A stretch of 6,702 bases of DNA. It comes from an uncultured Lachnospiraceae bacterium (lineage in GTDB: Bacteria > Bacillota > Clostridia > Lachnospirales > Lachnospiraceae). Position 1 is the first letter of the stretch, and the number at the start of each line of letters is the position of its first letter. A model generated the notes under the pieces. That model was not told the origin of the DNA, searched no databases, and saw only the letters and a list, made by a program, of their open reading frames with translations. Shown here one piece after another: positions 5,589 to 6,702 of this stretch. Location of the stretch: positions 1 to 6,702 of the forward strand of contig CACZSB010000150.1 in the NCBI GenBank assembly GCA_902783765.1. The letters run 5' to 3'. The position numbers were made by a program, and so were the translations under genes.

Positions 5589-5602
5589 AAATAGACCTAT
5601 TT
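5589..5602. promoter_or_regulatory. Dyad near the predicted transcription start, candidate operator
   Basis: AAATAG-AC-CTATTT has perfect 6-bp arms and a 2-bp centre, just downstream of the predicted start site (about +5 to +18). The centre is too short for an RNA loop, so protein binding is the better reading. It is a different sequence from the spacer dyad, which suggests two regulators or one chance dyad. Confidence 0.4.
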
Positions 5603-5628
5603 GCCCCTTGTTTCAGGAGGTGACAAGC

Positions 5629-6699
5629 ATGAACGGAAAGGAAATGAAAAGTAAAAAATCCTATATCTACGGAGGCCTGATCCTGGCCATTATATTGCTG
5701 ATTGCCCTGCTTGTCTCCTGCTCAGGGGCCGGGGCGAAGAATAAAGGAGAAACCGCCGCGCCGGGAGTAAGCACCCAGGCCGATCAGGGCGCAGCCCTGG
5801 CCACGGAGAGCCACAAGGACGAAAGCCCGGCCTCTGCCGGCACCCAGGAGGCGAAGGCAGACGCCCAAGAATCTGATATGACGAAGCCGGCTAAGGAAAG
5901 CCTTAAAGAGACCGAGACCCAGCCCGGGGAAGATTCCCAGGCTGAAACGAAGGAAGGAACCCTGACGGAGAGCCAGGCGGCCCAGGCGGAAAGCGAGACG
6001 GAGGAGACTGAGAGCCGGAGTGCGGAAAACACTGACCCTTCCCATACCCATGTATGGGTGGCTGTGACAGGAACCGTCCGGCACCCGGCGGAGGTAAAGA
6101 CCATTTATCACGAGGCGGTGACTCACACCGTCCATCACCCGGCCAAGACCCACACGGTGCATCACCCCGCTGAGACCAGGACCGTGTACCATCCGGCGGT
6201 GACTCACACCGTCCATCACCCGGAGGAAGGGCACCATGAGGATGTGCTGGTGGTGATCAGCGAGGCCTGGGATGAGCCGGTGTATGAGACGCATTCCTTC
6301 TGTAATCGGTGTGGTCTGAACCTCACCATCGAAATGATGGAGGGAAGAATTTCCGCATATACACTCCACGGGTTATATCAGCACCCGGAAGAAGGAAGCG
6401 GCTGGTACAGCGCCCCGGTCCAGGTGGGCACCATCCATCACGAGGCCGTGACGGAGACCCGGCAGATCTGGGTGGTGGATCGGGCCGCCTGGGATGAAAC
6501 CATAGTGGATAAGGAGGCCTGGACGGAGACGGTGACCGTTAAAGAGGCCTGGGAGGAAACCGTAGTGGATCAGGCAGCCTGGGATGAAACCATAGTGGAT
6601 AAGGAGGCCTGGACGGAGACGGTAACCGTTAAAGAGGCCTGGGAGGAAAGCGTTACCACAGGCTATAAGTGCAGCTGCGGGGAGGAAAAGGCCCCGTAA
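5629..6699 (+). CDS. Lipoprotein with His-rich and Trp-rich tandem repeats
   Basis: A 356-residue predicted lipoprotein. A basic N-terminus and hydrophobic helix (about 12-29) end in lipobox LVSC (28-31), so C31 is the lipid-anchored residue on the outer face. Residues 35-137 form a Glu/Ser/Thr/Ala-rich stalk. Residues 149-202 hold six 9-residue repeats of the type TVHHPAxTH, with 16 His between 139 and 203. CNRCG (225-229) follows, then a degenerate copy TIHHEAVTE (268-276). Six 10-residue repeats (DKEAWTETVT type, 284-343) precede a C-terminal CSCGEE (348-353). The paired CxxC and CxC, with many His, suggest metal binding or a zinc-stabilised fold; this is inference. ATG 5629 is chosen over the upstream TTG 5608 because AGGAGGTGA (5615-5623) lies 5 nt before it. 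The gene has its own promoter. Function is unknown. Confidence 0.8.
   Translation: MNGKEMKSKKSYIYGGLILAIILLIALLVSCSGAGAKNKGETAAPGVSTQADQGAALATESHKDESPASAGTQEAKADAQESDMTKPAKESLKETETQPGEDSQAETKEGTLTESQAAQAESETEETESRSAENTDPSHTHVWVAVTGTVRHPAEVKTIYHEAVTHTVHHPAKTHTVHHPAETRTVYHPAVTHTVHHPEEGHHEDVLVVISEAWDEPVYETHSFCNRCGLNLTIEMMEGRISAYTLHGLYQHPEEGSGWYSAPVQVGTIHHEAVTETRQIWVVDRAAWDETIVDKEAWTETVTVKEAWEETVVDQAAWDETIVDKEAWTETVTVKEAWEESVTTGYKCSCGEEKAP
6073..6234 (+). repeat. Six 27-bp coding repeats (9-residue His-rich units)
   Basis: Six consecutive 27-bp units encode variants of TVHHPAxTH. A 28-bp run starting at 6115 is repeated exactly at 6196, which is 81 bp or three units later. The protein-level pattern is clearer than the DNA pattern in the other units, so they have diverged under protein constraint while one segment was copied more recently. 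Confidence 0.85.
6478..6657 (+). repeat. Two near-identical 90-bp tandem repeats (six 10-residue Trp units)
   Basis: The 90-bp unit at 6478-6567 is repeated at 6568-6657. Over 73 bp (6487-6559 against 6577-6649) only one base differs (6534 G, 6624 A). Each 90-bp copy encodes three 10-residue subunits: DxAAWDETIV, DKEAWTETVT, VKEAWEExVx. The near identity points to a recent duplication, and copy number probably varies between strains by recombination or slippage. Confidence 0.95.
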
Positions 6700-6702
6700 A
6701 TA

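Noticed and set aside
5608..5628. TTG start for the lipoprotein, adding seven residues
   Set aside because: The Shine-Dalgarno AGGAGGTGA at 5615-5623 lies inside that extension and points to ATG 5629.
5722..6369. Minus-strand frame of 215 codons opposite the lipoprotein
   Set aside because: It is a shadow of the repeat-rich lipoprotein gene. The plus strand has a promoter, a ribosome binding site and a lipobox.
6073..6657. CRISPR array suggested by regular repeats
   Set aside because: The repeats are contiguous, in frame and without unique spacers. They encode protein repeats.

Overview
The window looks like chromosomal DNA of a Clostridia bacterium, probably a gut Lachnospiraceae. This is inferred from strong AGGAGG ribosome binding sites, tRNA genes without an encoded CCA, moderately high-GC genes with AT-rich intergenic gaps, and the gene families present. 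It appears to cross from a host tRNA locus into the start of an integrated mobile element, such as an integrative and conjugative element (ICE) or a plasmid-like island. No integrase, relaxase or second boundary lies in the window, so the mobile-element reading is an inference from gene content.

Left edge (1-340): tRNA-Gly(TCC) and tRNA-His(GTG) lie on the minus strand and share a consensus sigma-A promoter at 221-249 (TTGACA, 17 bp, TATAAT). To its right on the plus strand is a strong intrinsic terminator (289-322). It ends only a few bases before the ribosome binding site of the first plus-strand gene.

Maintenance module (342-5468, plus strand): a small helix-turn-helix protein is followed by a ParA ATPase and a ParB-like protein, overlapping by 11 bp. 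Next come a one-TM protein (13 bp overlap) and a one-TM protein with a Thr/Glu/Pro-rich outer tail (8 bp overlap). Then come a 519-residue fusion of a RadC-type JAB domain with an ArdC-type antirestriction/zincin domain, and a small two-TM protein. Tight spacing and overlaps suggest one operon. ParA and ParB would act in copy maintenance or segregation, and the RadC-ArdC fusion could protect incoming DNA. The small membrane proteins have no assigned function.

Right edge (5469-6702): a promoter region with two short dyads precedes a lipoprotein gene. The protein has a Glu/Ser/Thr-rich stalk, six 9-residue His-rich repeats, a CxxC, six 10-residue Trp repeats and a terminal CxC. It is probably a surface-exposed, possibly metal-binding, protein of the same element.

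The points most worth a second look are these: a ParA whose second Walker A' aspartate is replaced by threonine; a perfect 11-bp inverted repeat inside parB; the leader terminator; the RadC-ArdC fusion; and the repeat lipoprotein with its dyad-rich promoter.
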